Source: Alkalispirochaeta americana (GTDB lineage Bacteria > Spirochaetota > Spirochaetia > DSM-27196 > Alkalispirochaetaceae). Taken from it: a stretch of DNA of 64,000 nt. Location of the stretch: NCBI RefSeq assembly GCF_900156105.1, contig NZ_FTMS01000006.1:1-64000 (forward strand), read 5' to 3'. The notes below the pieces were generated by a model. That model did not search any database and was not told the DNA's origin. It saw nothing but the letters and a program-made list of their open reading frames with translations. The position numbers were made by a program, and so were the translations under genes. Shown in pieces: positions 41,513-50,850 of this stretch. Position 1 is the stretch's first letter. Each line of letters starts with the position of its first letter.

Positions 41513-42682
41513 ATGATACAATCAATATCTCCCGCCGAAGACGAGCAGCAGGCGAACAGGACCTACCTGGTGGGGTCCTTCACAACCGAGGAACGCTCCA
41601 GCGCCGAAGCCAGCCTCCAGGAAATGGAACGCCTCTGCAAAACGGCAGGCCTCCTGGTGGTGGGCCGGGAACTTGTCCGCCTGAGAGCCCCCAAACCGGC
41701 GCTCTATCTGGGAACAGGCCAGGCTGACCGCATCATCGCTAGCGCCGACGACGAGGAAGCCCGGATCATCGTCTTTGACCAGCCTCTCACGCCGGTACAA
41801 ATGCGAAACTGGAGCCGCCGGGCCCAGCGGGAGATCTATGACCGCCACGCTGTGATCCTGGAAATCTTCGCCCGCCGCGCACGCACCAGGGAGGCGCAAC
41901 TTCAGGTTGAACTGGCCCGGGCTGAGTACGCCCAGTCTCACCTGGCCGGGATGTGGCAGCACCTGTCCCGTCAGGGAGGAGGCAGCCGCCTGGCCCGGGG
42001 CGAAGGGGAAAAACAGATCGAAATGGATCGACGCCAGCTCAAAAAACGAGTCCTCACCGCCCGCAGAGCCCTGGATAAGGTGGGCCGTCAGCGGGCACTA
42101 CGGCGGGAACGCCGCGAGGGAGTGCGGCGGGTTGCTCTGGTGGGGTACACCAATGCAGGGAAATCAACCCTGCTGAATGCCCTGGCAAACGCCCGGGTGC
42201 GCAGTGCCGATCAGCTCTTTGCCACGCTGGACCCCGTTACCCGACGCCTTACGGCGGGACCGGACCAGTCGGTACTCCTCACAGACACCGTAGGGTTTAT
42301 CAGAAACCTCCCTCCGGAACTGATCAACGCCTTCCACTCGACCCTGGAAGAAGCCCTGGAGGCAGACCTCCTGCTCCTGGTGGTGGACGCAGCCGACCCG
42401 GAAGCCCCGCTGCAAATCAAAACCACCCAGGATATCCTGCAGAAACTGGGAGCCCATCTCCTGCCCCGAATCATCGTACTGAACAAAGTCGACACCTGTC
42501 CCGATATGGAGCAGGCAGAACTCCTCCTCCAGCCCTTCCTCAACCGGGACGATGAGGTCCTCCAGGTCTCGGCCCTCACGGGACGGGGTATCGAAACGTT
42601 GCGAACCCGGATACTCCCTCCTGCGCCAGACGCAGAAGCGGAGGCGCAGCCCGACCCGGTTGTCCTTGATCCCCACCAGTGA
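41513..42682 (+). CDS. hflX: GTPase HflX
   Basis: A 389-residue ribosome-associated GTPase. N-terminal HflX domain (KPALYLGTGQADRIIA, VFDQPLTPVQMRNW, DRHAVILEIFARRARTREA, Gly-rich RQGGGSRLARGEGEKQIE), then the G domain with P-loop VGYTNAGKSTLLNAL at about residue 208, TDTVGFIRNLPPELI and NKVD. HflX splits stalled or heat-stressed ribosomes. ATG 41513 follows AAGGA; a GTG directly before it is possible. A longer in-frame N-terminal extension exists but lacks conservation and signals. Confidence 0.95.
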   Translation: MIQSISPAEDEQQANRTYLVGSFTTEERSSAEASLQEMERLCKTAGLLVVGRELVRLRAPKPALYLGTGQADRIIASADDEEARIIVFDQPLTPVQMRNWSRRAQREIYDRHAVILEIFARRARTREAQLQVELARAEYAQSHLAGMWQHLSRQGGGSRLARGEGEKQIEMDRRQLKKRVLTARRALDKVGRQRALRRERREGVRRVALVGYTNAGKSTLLNALANARVRSADQLFATLDPVTRRLTAGPDQSVLLTDTVGFIRNLPPELINAFHSTLEEALEADLLLLVVDAADPEAPLQIKTTQDILQKLGAHLLPRIIVLNKVDTCPDMEQAELLLQPFLNRDDEVLQVSALTGRGIETLRTRILPPAPDAEAEAQPDPVVLDPHQ

Positions 42683-42688
42683 TACGAT
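42660..42688 (+). promoter_or_regulatory. ogt promoter inside the hflX end, leaderless type
   Basis: TTGTCC (42660-42665), 17 bp, TACGAT (42683-42688), then 7 nt to ATG 42696. Confidence 0.6.
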
Positions 42689-42695
42689 TTCCGCC

Positions 42696-43235
42696 ATGGT
42701 ACCTCGTGGAATAAACTGGTATACCCATCGGTACCGATCTCCGGCGGGAGATCTCTTTCTTGCTGTAGATCGGCAAGGTGTTGTCCACCGTGCAAGTTAC
42801 CGGGATTTCCGGGAGCTCCTGCCCCAGGGCTCCTGGGAGGACAACAAGTATGCCTGCGGTGAAGTGGAGTACCAACTGGAGCAATACTTCTCGGGGAAGC
42901 GGGACCAGTTCTCCCTGGCCCTGCATATGGAGGGAACGGAGTTCCAGCACGCCGTGTGGCAGGCCATGCAGAAACTATCCTATGGAAGCACTATCACCTA
43001 CGGGGAGCTGGCACGAAAAATCGGCCGTCGCGATGCGGCCCGGGCCGTGGGAAACGCCGTGGGCCGCAACCCCATCGCGGTTATCGTCCCCTGCCACCGG
43101 GTAGTGCCCGCCGCAGGAGGCACCGGAAACTATGCAACCCGGACCATTCCGGCCCAACAGGGGCGCCGCGCAAAACAACACCTGATCGCACTGGAGCAGA
43201 AACAGGCCCGGTCAGGGAAGATCCCTCCTCCCTGA
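42696..43235 (+). CDS. ogt: Methylated-DNA-[protein]-cysteine S-methyltransferase
   Basis: A 179-residue Ogt/AdaB-type repair protein. GTEFQHAVWQAMQKLSYGST leads into the DNA-binding helix (AARAVGNAVGRNP) and the methyl-acceptor motif IVPCHRVV. It removes methyl groups from O6-methylguanine by self-methylation. The segment after the acceptor (GGTGNYATRTIPAQQGRRAK) departs from the common GLGGY pattern. It starts 13 nt after hflX and has its own leaderless-type promoter. Confidence 0.95.
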   Translation: MVPRGINWYTHRYRSPAGDLFLAVDRQGVVHRASYRDFRELLPQGSWEDNKYACGEVEYQLEQYFSGKRDQFSLALHMEGTEFQHAVWQAMQKLSYGSTITYGELARKIGRRDAARAVGNAVGRNPIAVIVPCHRVVPAAGGTGNYATRTIPAQQGRRAKQHLIALEQKQARSGKIPPP

Positions 43236-43279
43236 TAAACTTCTGAACTGATAAACTTCTGAACTGATGAACTCCTGAC
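43232..43279. repeat. 16-bp tandem repeat at the ogt 3' end
   Basis: CTGATAAACTTCTGAA is present twice (43232-43247, 43248-43263), then a third degenerate copy (43264-43279). The ogt stop codon lies in the first unit. Confidence 0.9.
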
Positions 43280-43298
43280 CGGCCTATGCTCCGGGCGC

Positions 43299-44891
43299 TC
43301 AGGATTTTGCAGTATAGACCTGCAGCAACTGCACCAGGTAATAGAGCTGGCGGTAGAGAGCAGACATCTGCTCGCGCAGGTCCTCCTCGATGGCCGCGTC
43401 CAGCTCCTTCCAGTTGATAATCATCGAGGGCTCTTTCCGCTCCACATCGTCTACCAGAGCTTTCAGGTTTTTTCCGATAACGATCAGATTCTGGGCCGCC
43501 TCGGTAACCAGCCGTTCCGCCTCCTGATTGATCGTTTTCACCAGCTCCTTGAGCTGCTTCTGGGTGCCCGGGTCCCGTTCTACCACCCGTCCGGCAGCAC
43601 GGCGAAGGCGCTGACCCAGCTCGCCTTCATCGGCCAGGCTGTCGTCAAGCTTGATGATCTGCTCCGATACAGCCAGAACTCCGTGGTAGGCATCGGAAAC
43701 CTGCTGGGCCTGGACGCTGGTAACCCACTTTCCCCGGACGATCAGGAGATCCTGCACGATCTCGCGCATATCCTTCTTGAAGTAATCCAGAAGATAGGCT
43801 TTAAGATAATTCAGGGAATCGGTATGGAGGAACCCCTCGACATCGCTCTTCTGGAAGATCACGTTCGCCTTGGCAGTGTAGTTCTTGGTGCGGGCCACCA
43901 CGGTGGTGCCGAAGACCTGATGAACCAGCTTCTCGATCCGGTTGTTTCGGCGCTCCTTTACCAGTTTCTGGAGCACTCCCTCGACGTTGGTCTTGAGTTC
44001 GTTCAGATAGGGCTCGACGATCCTGGTGTTGTGTACTGTCGGCTTGGCCACCCAATCGGGATCCTCCGCAGAATGCTGGACAATCCGCTCCAGGATCCGC
44101 GACTCCGAAACCAGGCGCAGGGTTTTAACCACCTTCTGCCAGGCGTCACGATCCACAACCTCAACACCTCGATAGGAGGAGAGCAGATCGAAGAGACGCT
44201 GCCAGTCCGTTTCCAGGGGCAAGCTATAGAGAAACTCCTGGAAATCCCGCAAGTCATCCACCACATATTCGGCATCGATCGAATCGAATTTTGGTTTGTA
44301 GCTGAAGGAATCCTCGCTGATGGCTGAATCGAACTTGCGAAGTGTGAAGTAGTAGTCGAAATTGCAGAACTGCACAAAGGCTCGCAGCTCGTTGTAGATC
44401 GCGTTGATCTCTTTCACACGGTTGGCATCGAAGGCACCCACAAAATCGATCAGGGTGTCCCGCACCTCCTCGGCCAGCTCCTTGACCTCCCGCGTTTTTG
44501 CCCGTTCCCGGAGGGCTCGCTCCTCCATTTGCTCTTTCAGCTCGTACTGGTGATCGGTCATGCGGGATTCAATAACAAGGAGCTTCAGCGCGCCCGAAGT
44601 ATCCGAGGGTTGCACCAGTTTCCGCACGGCATAGACAGCCCGATAGGTATCGTAGAGCATCCGGGCCAGGGGAGCCTCCACCTGAGATCCCCGGGGCTTG
44701 TAAAACTTGAAACGATCCTTGGAGAGGCTCTTTCCAAGTGCCTTTAACGCACGCTTGCGATCCCGTTCGGGATCACCGAAGCCGAGAAATATCCCCAGGA
44801 TGCGCTCAAGGATCCCATTTGGCCCGGAATCCTTTTCCGCCGCTCCCTGAGGTTTTTCTGTGCCCTTACGCTGAACTCCGTCTTTTGCCAC
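43299..44891 (-). CDS. Spirochaete conserved protein (DUF5312-like)
   Basis: A 530-residue soluble, largely alpha-helical protein. No catalytic motif is seen. Long charged helices (ERALRERAKTREVKELAEEV; VKTINQEAERLVTEAAQNL) suggest coiled-coil stretches, and the N-terminus has GILERILGIFLGFGDPERDR. I recognise it as resembling the spirochaete family DUF5312, whose function is unknown. GTG 44891 is preferred (AAGG 7 nt upstream); TTG 44897 is possible. It is divergent from the aminotransferase gene. Confidence 0.75.
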   Translation of the reverse strand: MAKDGVQRKGTEKPQGAAEKDSGPNGILERILGIFLGFGDPERDRKRALKALGKSLSKDRFKFYKPRGSQVEAPLARMLYDTYRAVYAVRKLVQPSDTSGALKLLVIESRMTDHQYELKEQMEERALRERAKTREVKELAEEVRDTLIDFVGAFDANRVKEINAIYNELRAFVQFCNFDYYFTLRKFDSAISEDSFSYKPKFDSIDAEYVVDDLRDFQEFLYSLPLETDWQRLFDLLSSYRGVEVVDRDAWQKVVKTLRLVSESRILERIVQHSAEDPDWVAKPTVHNTRIVEPYLNELKTNVEGVLQKLVKERRNNRIEKLVHQVFGTTVVARTKNYTAKANVIFQKSDVEGFLHTDSLNYLKAYLLDYFKKDMREIVQDLLIVRGKWVTSVQAQQVSDAYHGVLAVSEQIIKLDDSLADEGELGQRLRRAAGRVVERDPGTQKQLKELVKTINQEAERLVTEAAQNLIVIGKNLKALVDDVERKEPSMIINWKELDAAIEEDLREQMSALYRQLYYLVQLLQVYTAKS

Positions 44892-44916
44892 CAGCAAACC
44901 TTACGCGATACTGACC

Positions 44917-44946
44917 TTTACCGTCAATTATGATATCGTTTATAGT
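44917..44946 (+). promoter_or_regulatory. Aminotransferase promoter, leaderless type
   Basis: TTTACC (44917-44922), 18 bp, TATAGT (44941-44946), then 6 nt to ATG 44953. Confidence 0.6.
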
Positions 44947-44952
44947 TCGTCT

Positions 44953-46296
44953 ATGAATAGTCTTGCTGTGGATCTCAACGCACGCCTGGAAGGGTCGGTG
45001 GTGATGCGTCTTTTTTCCGACCTGGGTAAGCGGATCTTCTTCCCCAAGGGGATCGTTGCGCAAAGTGCCGAGGCCCGCACACGGGGCGTTCGCTTCGATG
45101 CCACCGTGGGCATGGCCTACGAAAAGGGCGAGCCCATGACGCTCCCTTTGCTCAGAGAGCTGACCCAGCCCCTCTCGGCCCGGGAGGCCGTTCCCTATTC
45201 ACCCACAGCAGGCATCCCCGATCTCCGCACGACCTGGCAGGATCTTCTGGCAGAGAAAAACCCTCTCCTCCGGGGGGTCAAAACAACCACCCCCGTGGTC
45301 GTTCCCGGACTCACGGCGGGCATCTCCCTCACGGCCGATCTCTTTGTGGACCCCGGCGATGTGGTGCTCATCCCCGACCTCTTCTGGGGCAACTACCGCC
45401 TTATCTTCGAAGAGCGTCGTCAGTGCCGCCTCCGGGAGTTTTCCTTTTTCAACGAGAACTACCGATTTAACAGGCGAGCCTTCGCCGACGGAGCCCGCGC
45501 CGCCGCAGGAAGCGGCAAGCTGGTGGTCCTCCTCAATTTCCCCAACAACCCCGCAGGGTTCACCCCCTCACCGGAGGACGTGGCCTTCATAAAACAAACT
45601 CTGGTGAACCTGGCAGAATCGGTACCGGTCCTGCTTATCGCCGACGATGCCTACTTCGGGCTCGTCTACGACAAAGAGGCCTACCCGTACTCAATCTTCG
45701 GAGAGTTTGCCCAGGCCCACCCCAACCTGCTGGCAGTGAAGATCGATGGCGCATCAAAAGAGGACTTCGCCTGGGGCTTCCGGGTTGGCTTTCTCACCTG
45801 CGGCTTCAAGGGAATAACCGATGACCAGGCAGAAGCGCTGGAGAAAAAAGTGGCCGGCCTGGTGCGCGGAACCGTGAGCAACTCCTGCACTCCGGCGCAG
45901 TCCGTGCTTCTGCGCCTCCTCAGAAGCGAAACCTACCAGGCCCAAAAACGGACTGCCCGGGATATCCTTCAAGCCCGCTACGAAACACTTCACCAGATTC
46001 TGGAAAACCAGGAAGCGCAGCAGCGAGCCCCCATGCTCAAGCCCCTGCCGTGCAACTCCGGCTATTTCATGAGTTTCTACTGCACCCCTCATAATGCCGA
46101 AGAGCTCCGTCTGGCCCTCCTTGATGCGGGCGTGGGCGTAATATCGGTGGGTCAAAGCTACCTTCGTGTAGCCTTTGCAGGCATCGACCAGGAAGATCTG
46201 CCGGAACTCTACGAGACGATCTTTTCCGTGGCGGAAGCGCTGGGAGAACAGCCAGGCCCGCACACAAACTTCCTGCAGGAATCCATCGAGGCATGA
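44953..46296 (+). CDS. PLP-dependent aminotransferase, class I/II
   Basis: A 447-residue fold-type I aminotransferase. Seen: YSPTAGIPDLRTTWQDLL, VVLLNFPNNPAGFTPS, the aspartate in LLIADDAYFGLVYD, PLP lysine in VKIDGASKEDFAWGFRVG and the late arginine in YLRVAFAGI. The amino donor and acceptor are not evident; an aromatic or aspartate-type specificity is possible. Its stop overlaps the start of a lipoprotein gene by 4 nt (ATGA), so the two are translationally coupled. Confidence 0.9.
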   Translation: MNSLAVDLNARLEGSVVMRLFSDLGKRIFFPKGIVAQSAEARTRGVRFDATVGMAYEKGEPMTLPLLRELTQPLSAREAVPYSPTAGIPDLRTTWQDLLAEKNPLLRGVKTTTPVVVPGLTAGISLTADLFVDPGDVVLIPDLFWGNYRLIFEERRQCRLREFSFFNENYRFNRRAFADGARAAAGSGKLVVLLNFPNNPAGFTPSPEDVAFIKQTLVNLAESVPVLLIADDAYFGLVYDKEAYPYSIFGEFAQAHPNLLAVKIDGASKEDFAWGFRVGFLTCGFKGITDDQAEALEKKVAGLVRGTVSNSCTPAQSVLLRLLRSETYQAQKRTARDILQARYETLHQILENQEAQQRAPMLKPLPCNSGYFMSFYCTPHNAEELRLALLDAGVGVISVGQSYLRVAFAGIDQEDLPELYETIFSVAEALGEQPGPHTNFLQESIEA

Positions 46297-47564
46297 CAAG
46301 GCCCCGTCTCCAGAAAACCGGCCGGACTGCCACCTGCCGGGGGCGCTTCCTGACGGCGGGGCTGGTTACGCCAGGGCTGACGGCAACCATTCCTCCGATC
46401 ATCCCTCTGGTCATTCTTCTGATAATCCTTTTGGGAGGGTGCGGAAAACCTGCAGAGCCCCTTACCCTCTGGAGCAATCACACCGATGCGGCCCTGCTGG
46501 CAGAACTTTACCGCCACGAAACCGGCGAGCCCCTCCGGTTTCGCTACGTGGAGAATCTCACCGAGGCGCTCACCCAGCAACGTGTCGACGCCGATGTGGT
46601 GATCGGCCAGTGGGTAAACAACCCGCCCACCCGGGCGGTGATGATATCCCGGAAAGACGAGTCTCCCTGGACGCCTCTGGCCTTCAGCCTGGGAGCAATC
46701 GTCTTCAAGAACTCCCGCGCGCAGATAACCCGGCCCTTTGCAGTTACACCCGAAGAAATAGGAACAGCCCTGGGGCCGCAACCGGAGATGGCACGCCAGG
46801 CGCCCCCCCTGAAGTTCGCCCCCACTTCGAACCCCCGATTTCTCTACGAGATGGCCCGCATCGAAGGCATGGTACCGGAGCCTCACCCTTCCGGCGGCCC
46901 CCGGTGGCAGGCCGAACCCTTCGACAGGGCCTTTTCCGCAATCCGGGAGCGCCAGGAGCAGTGGAACGGCTCGGCCCGGGAGGAGCAGGACTACCGCACC
47001 CGGTACCTCTACGAACCCTGGTACCGTCAGCTTGAGAACAACCGGGTGCTCGCTGTGTATCTTCCCGCAGATGAACTGTTCGACTGGAGCTTTTTCGCCA
47101 GCGATTCCTGGGATTTTCGATGGCTCCGCCGTGAGGACGGCTCCATTCCTGTTCTGGAGAACCTGGTTTACGCCGGCATTCCCGCAAGAACCGCCCGGGA
47201 ATCCAGGGCCAGGAAGTTCCTCCAGTGGATTACATCGGAAGAGACCCAGACGCGCCTTATCGATTACAAGATTGATCAGCGCATTGATACCTTCGGCTTT
47301 TTTGGCGGCTTCTCTATCCTGCCCGAGGTGAACGTCTGGATGACCCGGACCATCTACCCTCAGCTGGCGGGAAGAATTCCCGAGCCGGAAACACTCCATT
47401 TCCCCGGCGCCAGACCCCGCTACTGGGACGAAGCACGGGAGGCGGTGGTACTTCCCTTCCTGCTGCGCGAAGCGGATCTGGAGCAGGATTCCATCACCGA
47501 AACCACGCCAGGCGAACGCCTGGGCAATCTCTTGCTGCGCTGGTACGACCAGCGGGGCGATTGA
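46293..47564 (+). CDS. Lipoprotein, extracellular solute-binding-like
   Basis: A 423-residue protein with a long N-terminal signal region ending in the lipobox ILLGGCGK, so it is probably lipid-anchored outside the inner membrane. The body resembles family-1 binding proteins (LTLWSNHTDAALLAELYRHE, DADVVIGQWVNN, ARKFLQWITSEETQ). No permease genes are nearby. It sits between the aminotransferase and an orphan ABC ATPase. The true start may be further downstream, since the first 30 residues are unusual for a signal peptide. Confidence 0.75.
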   Translation: MTRPRLQKTGRTATCRGRFLTAGLVTPGLTATIPPIIPLVILLIILLGGCGKPAEPLTLWSNHTDAALLAELYRHETGEPLRFRYVENLTEALTQQRVDADVVIGQWVNNPPTRAVMISRKDESPWTPLAFSLGAIVFKNSRAQITRPFAVTPEEIGTALGPQPEMARQAPPLKFAPTSNPRFLYEMARIEGMVPEPHPSGGPRWQAEPFDRAFSAIRERQEQWNGSAREEQDYRTRYLYEPWYRQLENNRVLAVYLPADELFDWSFFASDSWDFRWLRREDGSIPVLENLVYAGIPARTARESRARKFLQWITSEETQTRLIDYKIDQRIDTFGFFGGFSILPEVNVWMTRTIYPQLAGRIPEPETLHFPGARPRYWDEAREAVVLPFLLREADLEQDSITETTPGERLGNLLLRWYDQRGD

Positions 47565-47599
47565 TCGCCGGTTTTTTTCGCCCCGACGACCACTAGGAT

Positions 47600-47628
47600 T
47601 TGACAGTTCAACAATCTCAGCCTACACT
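47600..47628 (+). promoter_or_regulatory. Promoter of the ABC ATPase gene
   Basis: TTGACA (47600-47605), 17 bp, TACACT (47623-47628), with a leader of about 25 nt carrying GGAGG. Confidence 0.85.
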
Positions 47629-47659
47629 GACACCCGATAAAATATTTTGGAGGTGCCCT

Positions 47660-48781
47660 ATGGCAACGGTAGATTTGAAAAACATCAACAAGGTGTACGA
47701 CAACGGGTTTCATGCAGTAAAAGACGCAAACATCCATATCAAGGATCGGGAGTTTGTGGTTCTGGTTGGTCCCTCGGGGTGCGGAAAGACCACAACCCTC
47801 CGTATGGTGGCAGGGCTTGAGGACATCAGCTCGGGCGATCTCACCATTGACGAGAAACGGGTCAACGACACTCCCCCAAAAGACCGGGATATCGCCATGG
47901 TTTTCCAGAACTATGCCCTCTATCCCCACATGACCGTCCACGACAACATGGCCTTTGGTCTGAAAATCCGGAAGTTCGACAAGGCAGACATTCAGGCCCG
48001 GGTCAACGAGGCTGCCCGTATCCTGGATATCGAGGCTCTTCTGGACCGCAAGCCCAAGCAACTCTCGGGAGGCCAGCGCCAGCGCGTTGCTGTGGGTCGC
48101 GCCATCGTGCGTCATCCCAAGGTGTTCCTCTTCGACGAGCCCCTCTCCAACCTGGATGCAAAGCTCCGCGTTCAGATGCGGGCAGAGATCTCCAGCCTTC
48201 ACACCCGGCTCAACGCAACAATGATCTACGTTACCCACGATCAGGTTGAGGCCATGACCATGGGAGACAAGATCGTCGTGATGAAAGACGGGGTGATCAT
48301 GCAGATCGGAGATCCCCTGACCCTCTACAACTATCCCACCAACCGCTTCGTTGCCGGCTTCATCGGCTCTCCCGCCATGAACTTCCTCACCATGAAAGTG
48401 ACCGAGGAAAACGGCAAGCTCTACGGTGACGAGGGCAACTTCAAGATCGAACTCACCGGCAAAGTGGCCCAGGTTTCCAAGGACAAGGTCGGCAAGGAGA
48501 TCATCTTCGGCATCCGTCCCGAAGACATGGTCTATGCTGCCGACGATGCCCCCGAAAACACAACCATAAGCGCTTCTGTCGAGGTGGTTGAGCCCCTGGG
48601 AGCGGAGATCCACATCTATGTGAACACCGGCAGCAACCAGCTGGTGGTGCGTGTTCCGCCCTCACATATGGTTCAGGTGGGCGATTCCATAAAGCTCACC
48701 CCCAACATGGAGAAGGTCGTGGTCTTCGATATCGAGACCGAGGAAGCTCTCAACATCGACATCGATCCTTTTCAGCAGTAA
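47660..48781 (+). CDS. ugpC: ABC transporter ATP-binding protein, UgpC/MsmK type
   Basis: A 373-residue carbohydrate-importer ATPase. Walker A GPSGCGKTT, Q-loop MVFQNYALYPHMTVHDNM, signature LSGGQRQRVAVGRAIV, Walker B VFLFDEPLSNLD, H-loop TMIYVTHDQ, then a C-terminal TOBE regulatory domain (IIFGIRPEDMVYA). It has its own strong promoter and terminator and no permease neighbours, as for shared ATPases such as MsmX/MsmK. It could power the importer at 4690-7805, which lacks an ATPase gene. Confidence 0.95.
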   Translation: MATVDLKNINKVYDNGFHAVKDANIHIKDREFVVLVGPSGCGKTTTLRMVAGLEDISSGDLTIDEKRVNDTPPKDRDIAMVFQNYALYPHMTVHDNMAFGLKIRKFDKADIQARVNEAARILDIEALLDRKPKQLSGGQRQRVAVGRAIVRHPKVFLFDEPLSNLDAKLRVQMRAEISSLHTRLNATMIYVTHDQVEAMTMGDKIVVMKDGVIMQIGDPLTLYNYPTNRFVAGFIGSPAMNFLTMKVTEENGKLYGDEGNFKIELTGKVAQVSKDKVGKEIIFGIRPEDMVYAADDAPENTTISASVEVVEPLGAEIHIYVNTGSNQLVVRVPPSHMVQVGDSIKLTPNMEKVVVFDIETEEALNIDIDPFQQ

Positions 48782-48830
48782 AAGGGCCCTCCCGCAGCGG
48801 CTGAGCCGTGGCGGGATTCCTTCCCCCACC

Positions 48831-48867
48831 AAACCGGTCGTGCCCGCCAGGGCAGGCCGGTTTTTTT
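48831..48867 (+). terminator. ATPase gene terminator
   Basis: AAACCGG (48831-48837) pairs with CCGGTTT, with an inner TGCCC/GGGCA stem; seven T residues follow (48861-48867). Confidence 0.88.
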
Positions 48868-48909
48868 GATTGCCTAGAACCGGGTTCCTGGCATATCATG
48901 GATGTACTT

Positions 48910-50703
48910 ATGACAGCCCTGCCCTACGATCAGACAGAAACTCTCGTTCAATCGCTGAAATCAATCGAGAAAGACACGGAGAAGGTCTTTCTGGAACTCT
49001 CCCGCGCCCTGCCCGCCCTGGTTCAGGAGATGCAGCAAAGCCTGACCCGCTCCGATGACGCAATTCGGACCATGGCCGATACTCAAGGGGCCACCGCACC
49101 GGGGAGTTCCGGATCCAGCACCCTTCTGGCCGAGACGAACCGGGCGGTCCGGGACTGGGAATCCCGATTCCAGGCCCTTTCAGAGCGGGAGACAGCGCTC
49201 TTCGATCAGCTGCGATCGGCTGTGACCAGTCTGGAAACCATTTCCTCATCGATCGATCAGATCAAACTCGATAGCGAAGACATGGAAATCGTCTCCCTCA
49301 ACGCCATGACAGTGGCCCTCAAGGCAGGGAACGCCGGACGAGCCTTCAGCTACATTACAGAGGAGCTCAAGCGTCTCTCCAACAAGACAATCGCCCTGAG
49401 CGATACCGTCTCCAAGGCTGGTAAGGATCTCATCAGCAGCTTTTCGGGGTTTGAGAATGAACTGGAGGAGACCCGGTCTGCCCAGGAGTCGTTCTTTGTC
49501 TCCTTCCAGACCCGCATGACCCAAAGCTTTGAAGATTTTGAACGCGCCGTGGAGAGCCTCATCACAGGGTCCCAGGAGTTACGGGATAAATCACGGGATC
49601 TGAAGCAACCGATCAACCGAATGATGGAAGCGATTCAGCTTCAGGATTTGATTCGGCAATCAATCGACCACATCATCATGGCCCTGGAAGTAATCAAGCC
49701 CGAGGAAACCCTTGAGGGCCGCTCGGAACTTCTCGATGAACTGGCTTTCCTCAGGCAGATTCCTCCTTTGGCAGAATCCCTGATCGAGGATGTGGCCCGC
49801 CAGATTGATGAAAGCCTGGGCACCTTCATGACCCTCACGGTGGATGCAGAAGAGCGCCTGGAAGAGCTGGACCGGGAACGGAAAGAGTTCGTGAGAGGAA
49901 CGGTAGTTCTTCCCAACAAGGAGGAGATCTCCTTCGATGCTCTCATGACAGAGATCTCGGGGATCCTTGAAGAGCTGGTGAGCGATCTCAACACCAATCT
50001 CCGCCGAAAAGCCCACCTGCTCTCCCAGTCCGAGATGATCACCGGCAATGTGGAGGAGCTGCAGAATACCTTCCGCACCTTCCATACCCTGGTGAACCGC
50101 TTCCGCAGCATAGACATTGCAGCCCGGATTGAGGTGGCAAAACAGAGCGTCCTCCGCGCCATGGGCACAAGCACGGAGCACATGACAAAACTCACGCAAA
50201 AAATCGGCAACGACGTAGAAAGCTCACTGACCGTCACCCAGGAGTTTATCGAGTCCACAGCCACGGTCATGGACAATTACCGCACCCTCTACCAGGAGGA
50301 GGCCCGTTTTGCCGATACCTTCCAGCAGGACATGAAAGATCACTATCGCCATCTTGAGGCAAGCCGGGAACAGGTCAACAAGATTATCAGCGGATTCTCC
50401 CTCTTCACAGAGCGATTTTTTGCTGTTTTCAGGCAAAGCAAAGAGAACGGAAAAAAGCTGCAAAACACCAGCAGCGAAATTCGGCGTCTCAAGGAGCAAC
50501 TGGCGGCCATGAGGCACACCATCGAGACCCGCTATCAGGAAGTCCTGAAAGAGGAGAACCTGGAGGACTGGACCATTGAGGACACCCGATTGCGGGAGAT
50601 CATCGAACGGTTCACCATCTTCACCCACAAGCAACAAGCCGGGGAGCTCGCCGGGTTCACCGTGGAAGATGGTGTTGCCTCAGGCGATGTGACCCTTTTT
50701 TAA
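48910..50703 (+). CDS. Soluble MCP-like coiled-coil protein
   Basis: A 597-residue, almost wholly helical cytoplasmic protein without transmembrane segments or sensor domain. Residues about 117-165 (IDQIKLDSEDMEIVSLNAMT, then ALKAGNAGRAFSYITEELKR) resemble the signalling tip of methyl-accepting chemotaxis proteins but have diverged. A second, weaker copy (RSIDIAARIEVAKQSV) lies near residue 400. It may interact with CheA/CheW; CheD is encoded next. The start is uncertain: TTGCCT (48870-48875), 18 bp, TATCAT (48894-48899) favours ATG 48910 over ATG 48898. Confidence 0.75.
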   Translation: MTALPYDQTETLVQSLKSIEKDTEKVFLELSRALPALVQEMQQSLTRSDDAIRTMADTQGATAPGSSGSSTLLAETNRAVRDWESRFQALSERETALFDQLRSAVTSLETISSSIDQIKLDSEDMEIVSLNAMTVALKAGNAGRAFSYITEELKRLSNKTIALSDTVSKAGKDLISSFSGFENELEETRSAQESFFVSFQTRMTQSFEDFERAVESLITGSQELRDKSRDLKQPINRMMEAIQLQDLIRQSIDHIIMALEVIKPEETLEGRSELLDELAFLRQIPPLAESLIEDVARQIDESLGTFMTLTVDAEERLEELDRERKEFVRGTVVLPNKEEISFDALMTEISGILEELVSDLNTNLRRKAHLLSQSEMITGNVEELQNTFRTFHTLVNRFRSIDIAARIEVAKQSVLRAMGTSTEHMTKLTQKIGNDVESSLTVTQEFIESTATVMDNYRTLYQEEARFADTFQQDMKDHYRHLEASREQVNKIISGFSLFTERFFAVFRQSKENGKKLQNTSSEIRRLKEQLAAMRHTIETRYQEVLKEENLEDWTIEDTRLREIIERFTIFTHKQQAGELAGFTVEDGVASGDVTLF

Positions 50704-50788
50704 AAAAGCGGAAAGGGGCCACGCAACCGTGGGCCACCGGTATCACACAGTACACAACTGCCGGCTTTTTGCAGTATTATAGTGATAT

Positions 50789-50816
50789 CCGGTTTTTATT
50801 TTGCCGGTTTTTATTT
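50789..50816. repeat. 13-bp direct repeat upstream of cheD
   Basis: CCGGTTTTTATTT occurs at 50789-50801 and 50804-50816, a 15 bp period. It may be a regulator site or a bent A/T tract; no clear -10/-35 pair is seen. Confidence 0.7.
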
Positions 50817-50850
50817 AGCAATGGTATTTGGCACGATGTGAAAAAAGACG

